A DNA stretch of 6,923 bases from Verrucomicrobiota bacterium (GTDB taxonomy: Bacteria; Verrucomicrobiota; Verrucomicrobiia; Chthoniobacterales; UBA10450). Positions within the stretch are counted from its first letter, which is position 1, and each line of letters opens with the position of its first letter. Below are positions 1-6,770 of the stretch, in pieces. The stretch covers positions 1-6,923 of the forward strand of contig QHQU01000041.1 in assembly GCA_003219925.1 (NCBI GenBank), given 5' to 3'. The translations under genes and the position numbers were made by a program. The notes under the pieces are model-generated. The model saw only the letters and a list, made by a program, of their open reading frames with translations, was not told the DNA's origin and ran no database searches.

Positions 1-567
1 CTCGTTTTTATCCCAGACGGCGTCCGCGAACCGTTGATGCTCATGGTTGCGGTGGTTTCATATTTTTTCACTCCGCAACGCGTCTTTGAAGCGAATGAGT
101 TTAGTTGGCGGCCCCTCATCGAAGTAGCCTGGATCTTTCTGGGCATCTTTGGCACCATGATTCCAGTGCTCGATTACGTGGAATTCCACGCGAGTGATTT
201 TCACCTCGCCAGTGATGCGCATTTTTACTGGAGCACCGGTCTGCTCTCCGGCGTGCTCGATAATGCGCCCAGCTACCTTACCTTCTTTACCGCCGGCCTC
301 AGTCTCGATCATTTCGACATTAATCGTCTTCCCGATGTCGCAGAATTTGCGTCGCATCATGGAAGCCGCCTCGCCGCCATTTCGGTGGCGGCAACTTTTT
401 TCGGCGGCCTCACCTACATCGGGAACAGTCCGAATCTGCTGATCCGCGCGATCGCGGAATCGCGCCACGTGCCGACGCCGGGATTTCTCGCTTATATTAT
501 TAGGTACGCTCTGCCCATTCTGATTCCGGTCCTGGGACTGGTCGGTCTCATATTCTTCCGCGGCTGA
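1..567 (+). CDS. Sodium:proton antiporter / CitMHS-type ion transporter, C-terminal part (5' end outside window)
   Basis: Frame 1 is open from the first base to TGA 565-567, giving 188 visible residues, so the gene enters from the left. The fragment is strongly hydrophobic, with membrane segments near residues 12-24, 39-57, 126-141 and 164-186. Two conserved motifs stand out. One is LDNAP (about 86-90), in a Ser/Gly-rich stretch that probably forms a re-entrant or discontinuous helix. The other is GNSPN (141-145), which matches the GN(G/S)PN signature of ion-transporter-superfamily permeases annotated as sodium:proton antiporter or putative citrate transporter (CitMHS_2-like). The likely role is cation-coupled transport across the inner membrane. 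The substrate cannot be read from the fragment: Na+/H+ exchange and carboxylate uptake both remain possible. The riboflavin synthase start follows 42 nt after the stop on the same strand, so co-transcription is plausible. Family assignment is good; exact function is uncertain. Confidence 0.8.
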   Translation, partial: LVFIPDGVREPLMLMVAVVSYFFTPQRVFEANEFSWRPLIEVAWIFLGIFGTMIPVLDYVEFHASDFHLASDAHFYWSTGLLSGVLDNAPSYLTFFTAGLSLDHFDINRLPDVAEFASHHGSRLAAISVAATFFGGLTYIGNSPNLLIRAIAESRHVPTPGFLAYIIRYALPILIPVLGLVGLIFFRG

Positions 568-609
568 TTATTTGCGCGTCGAAGCGTGTCGCCTGACTAT
601 GACGCTCCA

Positions 610-1224
610 ATGTTTACCGGGTTGATCGAGGAAACTGGGAGCGTCCTGTGGATTCGAGCGACCGATCACGGGACGCAGTTGCAGCTGTCCGCTCCGCGGA
701 TCGCCGGCGATGTCCACACCGGCGATAGCATTGCGGTAAACGGCTGCTGCCTGACGGTGGCATCACATCGGCACGAACAAGTGACGTTTGATCTTCTGGA
801 GGAAACGGTGGCGCGCACCAACCTCGGCGCGCTCAAGCCCGATAGCATGGTCAATCTCGAGCGCGCTCTGGTCGCCGATGCACGCCTCGGAGGACATTTC
901 GTGCAGGGTCACATCGATTGCACCGCCAGCATCATCGATTTTGCAAAATCGCATTCTCGCCTCGAGATCGCCTTGCCCGAAGATCGCGCGCGGTATGTGG
1001 CAGAAAAGGGATCGATCGCAGTCAATGGGATCAGCTTAACCATTGCAGAAGTAAAGCCGGCAAGCTTTGTCACCTGGATCATTCCGCATACCCGTCGTTA
1101 CACCAACTTAAAAAGCGCTCAGTCGGGCGACCTGGTAAACCTCGAGTTCGATATTCTGGCCAAATATGTCGAGCGAATGCTGGCCGCGCCAGGCGCGAGC
1201 GTCACTTCGCTCCGAGTCCGCTGA
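610..1224 (+). CDS. ribE: Riboflavin synthase, alpha chain
   Basis: Catalyses dismutation of two 6,7-dimethyl-8-ribityllumazine molecules to riboflavin plus a pyrimidinedione, the last step of riboflavin synthesis, in the cytoplasm as a homotrimer. The 204-residue protein matches the usual length and shows the family's internal duplication. The N-barrel (about 1-97) carries MFTGLIEE at the start, VNGCCLT at 43-49 and TNLGAL at 70-75. The C-barrel (about 98-190) carries VNGISLT at 138-144 and YTNL at 164-167. By alignment from memory with the E. coli enzyme, Ser40, Cys47 and His101 correspond to active-site Ser41, Cys48 and His102. ATG 610 is chosen because MFTGLIE is the canonical N terminus; an in-frame GTG at 586 would add eight unconserved residues. 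No clear Shine-Dalgarno is visible. No other rib genes and no FMN riboswitch lie in the window. Some nomenclatures call this gene ribC. Confidence 0.96.
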   Translation: MFTGLIEETGSVLWIRATDHGTQLQLSAPRIAGDVHTGDSIAVNGCCLTVASHRHEQVTFDLLEETVARTNLGALKPDSMVNLERALVADARLGGHFVQGHIDCTASIIDFAKSHSRLEIALPEDRARYVAEKGSIAVNGISLTIAEVKPASFVTWIIPHTRRYTNLKSAQSGDLVNLEFDILAKYVERMLAAPGASVTSLRVR

Positions 1225-1322
1225 GAATGGCGAGAATAGTGCGCAGTAGAGTCTTTAGATCGAGGCCGATTAATTACCTGTTCAGTTCCTGTTTACGCGG
1301 AAGCATCGAAGAATTATAAATT
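1225..1322. other. Intergenic gap between ribE and aroD, no convincing element
   Basis: These 98 nt are more AT-rich than the flanking genes, and a cctgtt motif occurs twice around 1277-1292. I see no stable hairpin with a T-run and no well-spaced -35/-10 pair. A TATAAA at 1315-1320 abuts the aroD start and is too close to act as its -10 box. A promoter for aroD may lie here but cannot be pinned down. Confidence 0.4.
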
Positions 1323-1991
1323 ATGAGCGCGCCCCGCAGAATCAAAATTCCGACCTGCGCTCTCGTCGGTGTGATCGCCTCAGTCGATGAACTGCGGCTT
1401 GCAACAGGAATGCGCGCGCCGCCGGACTTGTTTGAACTGCGGCTCGATCATCTTCCGAATCTGCGCGAATCGCAATTGTTGAAACTTCGGCAGCCTCTCA
1501 TTATCACGGCACGGCATCCGGCCGAAGGCGGCAAGAAGGTGCGGTCTGCCCGTCGAGATCTGCTGCTGAAGTTTCTGCCTCGGGCAAAATTCGTCGATGT
1601 TGAATTGCGCTCATTGCATGAGTTGGGCCCGGTGTGGGACGAAGCGCGCCGCCGGCGTGTTGGCCGAATTTGTTCGTTTCATGATTTCAAGCGCACGCCT
1701 GAACCTGCTGTTCTGCATAGAAAATTGCTCCGTGCCCGCAAAGCCGGCGCCGATGTGTTCAAAGTTGTCACTCGCGCTGAAGACTTTCGTGACTTGCTCA
1801 CTTTATTCGAGTTGTTGTGGATTGAGCTTGCGGGAATGCGCTTATGCGTTATGGCGTCAGGCAAATTTGGGCCAATCTCGCGCCTGTTTTTTCGCGACGC
1901 CGGTTCGTCGTTAATTTACGCTCCGCTTCGCCATCCGCTTCATCAAGGGCAACTCACCTTTCAAGAACTCCGTGGCCAACACGATTTCTAA
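1323..1991 (+). CDS. aroD: 3-dehydroquinate dehydratase, type I (short form)
   Basis: Converts 3-dehydroquinate to 3-dehydroshikimate (shikimate pathway, cytoplasmic TIM barrel) through a Schiff base. The 222-residue product carries the type I signatures in order: ELRLD at 38-42 (the acidic/Arg substrate pair, Glu38 and Arg40), TAR at 62-64, VDVEL at 91-95, SFHDF at 118-122 with catalytic His120, VFKVVT at 145-150 with the presumed Schiff-base Lys147, and ISRLF at 185-189 with substrate-binding Arg187. It ends with GQL at 209-211, matching the terminal GQ loop. It is about 30 residues shorter than the E. coli enzyme (252 aa). The Ser just before GQ in the classical flexible loop (Ser232 in E. 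coli numbering) seems replaced by Leu206 or a neighbour. ATG 1323 is the only good start; no strong Shine-Dalgarno precedes it. Key catalytic residues are kept, so it should be active. Type I is confident because the type II enzyme is an unrelated fold. Confidence 0.92.
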   Translation: MSAPRRIKIPTCALVGVIASVDELRLATGMRAPPDLFELRLDHLPNLRESQLLKLRQPLIITARHPAEGGKKVRSARRDLLLKFLPRAKFVDVELRSLHELGPVWDEARRRRVGRICSFHDFKRTPEPAVLHRKLLRARKAGADVFKVVTRAEDFRDLLTLFELLWIELAGMRLCVMASGKFGPISRLFFRDAGSSLIYAPLRHPLHQGQLTFQELRGQHDF

Positions 1992-2049
1992 ACAAAAAAA
2001 ATAGTCCGCGCGCGAATTCGTTGCGGAGTCAAATTTGGCGCGAATTTTG

Positions 2050-2078
2050 CCTCTTTTGATTCGACTGCATGAAAGAGG
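2050..2078 (+). promoter_or_regulatory. Possible start-codon hairpin of the LON-domain gene
   Basis: CCTCTTT at 2050-2056 is perfectly complementary to AAAGAGG at 2072-2078. The 15-nt loop between them ends with the ATG at 2069-2071. Such a stem could present or mask the start codon in a gene that lacks an upstream Shine-Dalgarno. A 7-bp match at this spacing can also occur by chance, so this is only a candidate. Confidence 0.25.
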
Positions 2079-2698
2079 TGGCCATTTTACCCGATCAGGC
2101 GCCGGTGATGCCGTTGCCGGGCGCAGTCCTTTTTCCGCACGCCTTGCTCCCGCTTTGCATTTTCGAGCCGCGCTATCGCGAAATGCTCGCACACGCCCTG
2201 GCGCACGAGCGAATGTTCTGCGTCGCACTCCTCCGGCCCGAGAGCGCGCAGTGGAAAAGCGAAGACGACTTTTTCGATGTCGGGACGATCGGACTGATCC
2301 GCGCCTGTGTCGGCCGTGGCGATGGCACCTCCAATTTAATTTTACAAGGTTTGCAGCGGGTGTGCTTCGCGGATTTTGTGCAATTGCATCCGTTTCCAAT
2401 CGCCGAGTTCGAAACACTTCGATCCGATAACGAAACGACAGTGGAAACAGACGCGCTCGGCGCCAAGGTCCTGGAGCTTTACGCTCGCTTTAAGACCCTC
2501 GGCCGGCAGTTGCCGACAAAAATCGATCGGTACGTCACCGACATGACTGATCTGGCGATGCTGGCCGACTTGATGGCTTCGACTTTCATCGAGGATCCGG
2601 TGCGCCGTCAGCAAGTGCTCGAGGAGCTGGACTTGAATACACGACTGCGTCTCGTCATTCAATATCTGCGCGACGAAACCGGCAACGCCGCGGCGTAG
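2069..2698 (+). CDS. LON substrate-binding-domain protein (stand-alone, no protease domain)
   Basis: The 209-residue protein has the Lon N-terminal (PUA-like) fold signature. It opens with a beta strand ending in PLPGAVLFP (about 15-23), then LPLCIFEPRYREM (about 26-38), a family hallmark. A beta-rich middle follows (VGTIGLIR near 72-79, then ILQGLQRV near 91-98), then a C-terminal helical bundle (about 130-205). There is no AAA+ Walker motif and no Ser-Lys catalytic dyad, so it is not a protease. Proteins of this class are usually annotated 'LON peptidase substrate-binding domain-containing' and have no established biochemical role; substrate or adaptor binding is an inference. ATG 2069 gives the full first strand; the internal ATG at 2108 would truncate it. 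No Shine-Dalgarno precedes the start, but a GAGG-rich stretch lies just after it and can pair with the leader. The stop lies 4 nt before the inverted repeat at 2703. Confidence 0.9.
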   Translation: MKEVAILPDQAPVMPLPGAVLFPHALLPLCIFEPRYREMLAHALAHERMFCVALLRPESAQWKSEDDFFDVGTIGLIRACVGRGDGTSNLILQGLQRVCFADFVQLHPFPIAEFETLRSDNETTVETDALGAKVLELYARFKTLGRQLPTKIDRYVTDMTDLAMLADLMASTFIEDPVRRQQVLEELDLNTRLRLVIQYLRDETGNAAA

Positions 2699-2702
2699 CA
2701 CG

Positions 2703-2787
2703 GTCATCCCGAGCGCCAGTCGAGGGATCCCGATGCGCCAGCTTGAAGGTAACTTCCCCGGGATCCCTCGACTACGCTCGGGATGAC
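2703..2787. repeat. Intergenic inverted repeat / REP-like hairpin element
   Basis: The left arm (2703-2732) and right arm (2759-2787) are reverse complements over 28 positions. The only break is CC opposite A at 2716-2717 and 2774. Each arm contains the 8-bp palindrome GGGATCCC (2724-2731 and 2760-2767) and a CATCCCGAGCG / CGCTCGGGATG end. The 26-nt central region holds its own 4-bp stem, GAAG 2745-2748 with CTTC 2753-2756, closed by a GTAA (GNRA-type) tetraloop, so a folded transcript would be one long rod. There is no T-run after it, so it is not a standard intrinsic terminator. I recall similar CATCCCGAGCG..AGTCGAGGGATC modules dispersed in soil-bacterial genomes. Their reverse translation gives spurious RHPERSRG-like peptides, and that peptide does appear when this element is read on the minus strand. 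No transposase is nearby. Confidence 0.9.
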
Positions 2788-2857
2788 GAGCGGATGGTGT
2801 GGCGGAAATTGCCGCCGCGGTTGCGGTGACCAAGGCGGCACTGCACGTTTCGAACTC

Positions 2858-5665
2858 GTGCGCGTCGCCCTTGTCTCGCTCATTCTTTTTCTCTCCGGAT
2901 GCAGCGCCCTTCTTTTTCAAACTCTTTGGCTCCGACTCAGCGGGTTAGCTTTTGGCAATTCGGTCTGGTCCGCCGCTTTGATTCTGTCGAGCTTTATGGC
3001 AGGCCTTGCTCTCGGAAGTGCGATCGCCGCGCGGTTAAGCCTCCGCCGGGTTCGACCGCTGCGGGTTTACGCGGGATTGGAATCAATCGTCGCCGTTTTC
3101 GGTTGCACGCTGGTACTTGGACTTCCACTCCTCGGACAATGGCTGCGCCCCATTTTTCAGGCCCTTTGGCACCACCAGGAGCTGCTAAACATCCTGCGCT
3201 TCTCGACTTCGTTCCTGGTTCTGCTTTTTCCGACCACGGCCATGGGGTTGACCCTGCCTGTGCTGTTGGAGGATCCGTTTCTACATCGCCGCCAATTCGG
3301 TTGTGTCATCGCCGCCTTCTACGGTTTCAACACCCTGGGGGGCGTTGCCGGTGCTCTCCTGGGAGAAGGTTACCTAATGCGAAGATTTGGACTTCCTGGC
3401 ACGGGATTAACCGCCGCTTGTTTGAGTCTCGCCGCGGCTGGAATTGCGTGGCTCTTCGCCGGAACAGAGCCCACCGGAACCCAAGCAACCCGACTCCAAT
3501 TCTCGTTAAGCAAACAAACCCCATGGAAGCTACTTCTTGTTAGTCTGGGCACGGGTGCCCTGTTTCTTGGCCTCGAGGTAATCTGGTTCCGCTTCATGCG
3601 TTTGTATGTCGCATCCAGCTCGACCGCTTTTTGCACCATGCTTGCCGTCGTCCTGGCCGGAATTGGACTCGGCGGTCTCGCTGCCAGCGCAATCCCCACC
3701 GCAACGCCGCGAAAAATAATGCCGCTTCTCTTGCTCCTGGTCGCGATGGGGACGCTTCTATCTTACGTTTTTTTTCCGGTGCCGGTTCTTCAAGACGATA
3801 GCAAAGCCTTCCACATCGAGTCCTGGCCGGAGATCGCGCGACTGTCGTTCGCCTTGATGTTTCCGGTGGCGTTTCTCTCCGGAATCTTGCTTCCGACAAT
3901 AGTGAGCTGCGTTCAGGAAGAACTAAAAAACCGGATGAATAGCACCGGCCTAACGATCCTGTTTAATACCGTTGGCGCCGCGATTGGTCCGATACTCGCG
4001 GGTTTCGTCTTGCTTCCCTGGCTCGGATTCCAATCGAGTTTGGTCTTGTTCGCCGCAGGTTACGCTGCCCTCGCTCTCCTCGCCTGCGAAAAACAAAGCT
4101 GGTCTTTACGGAAACCAGTTGGAATCGCGCTGATTGCACTTGGCGCCTCTTTCGTATTAACCCTGGTAATTTTTCCGTATCATCGCAACGAAACGCATTT
4201 CAAAAATGCTCGTCGTCCGTTTGAAGCTGATCAATCGGTCTTGCAAAAGAAAATCGAAGGAACCGCTGACACTCTTCAGTTGCTGCGTCGCGATCTTTTC
4301 GGTGAGCCCTATTATTATCGGCTGGTAACGAATGCTTACTCGATGTCGGGGACACATCCCCGCAGTCAGCGCTACATGCGCCTGTTCGCTTATCTCCCGC
4401 TGGCGCTTCGTCCAGAAAGCGAAAATGCGCTTTTATTGTGCTACGGCGTTGGCATTACCGCCGACGCGTTTACTCGCGATCCGCGTCTCAAGCATCTCGA
4501 TGTCGTCGATATTTCGAAGGAAGTTTTCGATCTCGCCGATTCTTATTCCGGCAGTGAATACTCAAATCCGCTGCGCGATCCACGCGTCACGACATTTGTC
4601 CAGGACGGCCGCTTCTTTCTTCAAGTCAGCCCGGATCGCTACGACATTATCACCGGTGAGCCGCCACCCTTGAAGGTGGCTGGGACAGTCAATCTTTACA
4701 CACAACAGTTTTTCGTTCTGATGCACGACCGCCTTAAGGACGGCGGCATTGTCACCTTTTGGTTGCCCATCTCTCAACTCACAACAGACGAGACGAAGGC
4801 AATCCTGCGCGCCTTCCACAATGTCTTCTCAAACGCGTCCGTTTGGGCGACGTGCGATTTGGAATGGATCATGATGGGAAGCAATGGCCCGCTTCAACAG
4901 CCGGATCAGGAGTTGGCTCGCTTATTCTGGAGCGAAGCGAAGACGCGCTCAGATTTGGGTCGAATCGGTATCGAGTCGCCCGAACAAATGTCCGGCTTAT
5001 TTGTGATGGATAGTGAAGAAATCGATCGGATCACACAGGGCGTCGAACCGTTGAGCGATTTTTATCCGAAACGTTTAACCGACGCGCATCCCGACCTCAA
5101 AGCCGCATATCAGTTCGGCCGCAATTACTTCGACACCTCCGCCGCACTTCGTCGTTTTCTTTCCTCCCCTTTTATCAAAGAAATTTGGCCTGAGGAATGG
5201 CGAAAGTCTCTCGATCTTTTCTTTCTCGTTCGAGAAATGCGGTTTATCTCGGAGATGTCGGGGAGTAACTGGTTGGCCGATCTCGATCTTTATTTACGTC
5301 ACAGCCGGCTGCGCGCGCCGGTTCTGGCTGTTCAGAATAGCGATGAGTTTCGTCTCGCTCTCGCTGAGAAATTCTCTGAGCGGTCGCATTCCGTGCCGGC
5401 AGAAGCGTCCCCCGATCTGATAGCAGGAGCGCTGGCTCGACGCGATTTTCCCGCGGCCATTCAGCTACTCGAGACGGAGAAGGATCGTGGCTTCTCCAAT
5501 ATCAATGACTTCTTCCTGCTGACTTATCTCTACTGTTTAAATGGAAATGTCGAAAAAGCGGAAGCGCTTGCCTCCGCCGGAGCGGGTTCGATCCAAAAAG
5601 ATTGGTTTGTTGATTGGCTTTGGGGGGAACTCCAAGCCCAGTTCGGATTTCATCCGCCAGGCTGA
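2858..5665 (+). CDS. Fused polytopic membrane / spermidine-synthase-like (SAM-dependent transferase fold) protein
   Basis: About 935 residues in three parts. Residues 1-441 form roughly 13 membrane helices. The first has a family-typical GCSALLFQTLWLRL, and the second a SSFMAGLALGS motif, as in 'fused MFS/spermidine synthase' proteins. Residues about 470-680 form a Rossmann methyltransferase/aminopropyltransferase fold: YGVGI at 529-533, an acidic beta2 end near Asp551, QDGRFF near 582-587, and YDIITGEPPP at 595-604 followed by NLYTQQFF. Residues about 854-915 look like two TPR-type helix pairs. The SpeE residues GGGDG and SDxxDP and the upstream DExxYHE are all absent, so spermidine synthesis is doubtful; the real substrate is unknown. 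An in-frame ATG at 2783 lies inside the inverted-repeat arm and would add 25 Cys/Gly-rich residues. GTG 2858 places the start just before helix 1 and is preferred. No Shine-Dalgarno supports either start. Confidence 0.85.
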   Translation: MRVALVSLILFLSGCSALLFQTLWLRLSGLAFGNSVWSAALILSSFMAGLALGSAIAARLSLRRVRPLRVYAGLESIVAVFGCTLVLGLPLLGQWLRPIFQALWHHQELLNILRFSTSFLVLLFPTTAMGLTLPVLLEDPFLHRRQFGCVIAAFYGFNTLGGVAGALLGEGYLMRRFGLPGTGLTAACLSLAAAGIAWLFAGTEPTGTQATRLQFSLSKQTPWKLLLVSLGTGALFLGLEVIWFRFMRLYVASSSTAFCTMLAVVLAGIGLGGLAASAIPTATPRKIMPLLLLLVAMGTLLSYVFFPVPVLQDDSKAFHIESWPEIARLSFALMFPVAFLSGILLPTIVSCVQEELKNRMNSTGLTILFNTVGAAIGPILAGFVLLPWLGFQSSLVLFAAGYAALALLACEKQSWSLRKPVGIALIALGASFVLTLVIFPYHRNETHFKNARRPFEADQSVLQKKIEGTADTLQLLRRDLFGEPYYYRLVTNAYSMSGTHPRSQRYMRLFAYLPLALRPESENALLLCYGVGITADAFTRDPRLKHLDVVDISKEVFDLADSYSGSEYSNPLRDPRVTTFVQDGRFFLQVSPDRYDIITGEPPPLKVAGTVNLYTQQFFVLMHDRLKDGGIVTFWLPISQLTTDETKAILRAFHNVFSNASVWATCDLEWIMMGSNGPLQQPDQELARLFWSEAKTRSDLGRIGIESPEQMSGLFVMDSEEIDRITQGVEPLSDFYPKRLTDAHPDLKAAYQFGRNYFDTSAALRRFLSSPFIKEIWPEEWRKSLDLFFLVREMRFISEMSGSNWLADLDLYLRHSRLRAPVLAVQNSDEFRLALAEKFSERSHSVPAEASPDLIAGALARRDFPAAIQLLETEKDRGFSNINDFFLLTYLYCLNGNVEKAEALASAGAGSIQKDWFVDWLWGELQAQFGFHPPG

Positions 5666-5672
5666 GTACTAG

Positions 5673-6770
5673 TCAATATCCAAGTCTGGCATATTCCTCC
5701 ATTAAATACCGGTCGGTCATGCCGGCGATGTAATCGCACACCGTTCGATGCAACCCTTCGCTCTCGATCCGCCTGGCTGCCGCATCCCCGAGCTGACGGG
5801 GATCGAGAAGGTAACTTTCGAAAACTCTTCGCAACATCTCACAGGCGCGTTGGTTTACCTCCGCCACCCGGGGATGGTAATAGACATTTTGATACAAAAA
5901 TTTCCGGAGCGCGCGATTAGCCTCTGCCAGTTCGTCACCATATCGAATGAGCACAGGCTGATTCCGGACGTCGTCTCGTGATTGAACTTTCGCCGACATG
6001 ATTTGCTCTGCGCTGGTCACAATCACGTCCCGCACCTGACGATCAATGACATCGCGAATGATAAGCTTGTGCGAATCCGGCTCACGCAAGTGGGGATAAC
6101 GCGCGCGCACCGAATCAGCCGCCACTTTCCAGACATCGACTTCTTCAAGCTGCGCAAAATTAAGAATGTCGAAGTCGATCGCATCGTCGAGGTCGTGACT
6201 GTAATAAGTGATCTCATCTGCCAAGTCCGCGATCTGCGCCTCGAGCGAGCTCACCTGGTTTTTTTGCAAGCCTTCCCGCACTTCGAGAGTCAGATTCAAT
6301 CCGGGAAATTTCGGGTAAGGGTTCTCGAGCAATTCAACAACGCGCAAACTTTGGCGGTTGTGCTCGAAGCCACCGTGTTCGCGCATGCATTCCGCCAGCA
6401 TTTCTTCGCCGGAATGTCCGAAAGGCGAGTGGCCGAGATCATGCGCGAGAGCGATGGTCTCGGCCAGATCCTCGTTCAAGCGCAAGGCCCGCGCGATGGT
6501 GCGACTGATCGAGGCGACCTCGATCGTGTGAGTCAATCGCGTGCGCAAATGGTCCCCGGTGCCGTTGAGAAAAACCTGCGTCTTGTATTCCAGGCGGCGA
6601 AAAGCGCGCGAATGAATGATGCGGGCGCGATCACGTTGAAATTCGGTGCGATAGGCGTGACGCGGCTCGGGAAATTGCCGGCCCCGCGATTCGCCTGACT
6701 TTTGGGCGAAAGGAGCGAGCAGACGACCTTCGTCTGCTTCCATTTCCTGGCGCGTTTTATATCCGTTCAA
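5673..6770 (-). CDS. dgt: Deoxyguanosinetriphosphate triphosphohydrolase-like dNTPase (HD domain)
   Basis: Hydrolyses dNTPs to the deoxynucleoside plus tripolyphosphate, controlling nucleotide pools in the cytoplasm. The 365-residue protein has the length of the shorter dGTPase-like type. The N-terminal part holds SRGR (28-31), YRTEFQRDR (40-48) and the hallmark FRRLEYKTQVF (57-67). The metal-binding HD set is complete: His81 in RLTHT, His110-Asp111 in AHDLGHSPFGHSGEE (109-123), and Asp185 in DLADEI, followed by YYSHDLDDAI. FEHNRQS at 135-141 is also conserved. The start is TTG at 6770. An in-frame TGA lies 18 nt upstream of it, the family's N terminus (xTRxExEA) needs this start, and the TTG overlaps the stop of the gene before it (TTGA). 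ATG 6743 is the alternative. It meets the fusion gene tail to tail, 7 nt apart, with no terminator visible. Confidence 0.95.
   Translation of the reverse strand: MNGYKTRQEMEADEGRLLAPFAQKSGESRGRQFPEPRHAYRTEFQRDRARIIHSRAFRRLEYKTQVFLNGTGDHLRTRLTHTIEVASISRTIARALRLNEDLAETIALAHDLGHSPFGHSGEEMLAECMREHGGFEHNRQSLRVVELLENPYPKFPGLNLTLEVREGLQKNQVSSLEAQIADLADEITYYSHDLDDAIDFDILNFAQLEEVDVWKVAADSVRARYPHLREPDSHKLIIRDVIDRQVRDVIVTSAEQIMSAKVQSRDDVRNQPVLIRYGDELAEANRALRKFLYQNVYYHPRVAEVNQRACEMLRRVFESYLLDPRQLGDAAARRIESEGLHRTVCDYIAGMTDRYLMEEYARLGY

Noticed and set aside
58..468. Leftward open frame inside the antiporter gene
   Set aside because: It is the antisense shadow of a gene with clear transporter motifs; the product is low-complexity charged sequence with no family resemblance.
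586..609. GTG at 586 as start of riboflavin synthase
   Set aside because: It would add eight residues before the canonical MFTGLIE N terminus, with no Shine-Dalgarno support.
1315..1320. TATAAA as a -10 promoter box for aroD
   Set aside because: It ends 2 nt before the ATG, so transcription would start inside the gene, and no properly spaced -35 box is visible.
1992..2068. Promoter or terminator in the aroD to LON-gene gap
   Set aside because: There is an A-run after the aroD stop and a weak 6-of-7 hairpin near 2030-2049, but no T-run for rightward termination and no credible -35/-10 pair.
2703..2787. Inverted repeat as an intrinsic terminator of the LON-domain gene
   Set aside because: No T-run follows the stem on either strand, and the stem is far longer and more symmetrical than usual terminators; a dispersed repeat element fits better.
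2342..2920. Leftward open frame of 192 codons through the repeat
   Set aside because: It contains the translated inverted repeat (an RHPERSRG-type peptide) and is antisense to the LON-domain gene and the 5' end of the fusion gene. This is a known kind of spurious prediction.
2899..3543. Rightward open frame of 214 codons in another frame of the fusion gene
   Set aside because: It overlaps the membrane-helix region, which is clearly coding in its own frame; this translation is rich in Arg, Pro and Gly with no domain pattern.
5982..6698. Long rightward open frame (238 codons) opposite dgt
   Set aside because: It is entirely antisense to a clearly conserved HD-domain gene, its translation shows no family motif, and it arises from the GC-rich codon pattern of dgt.
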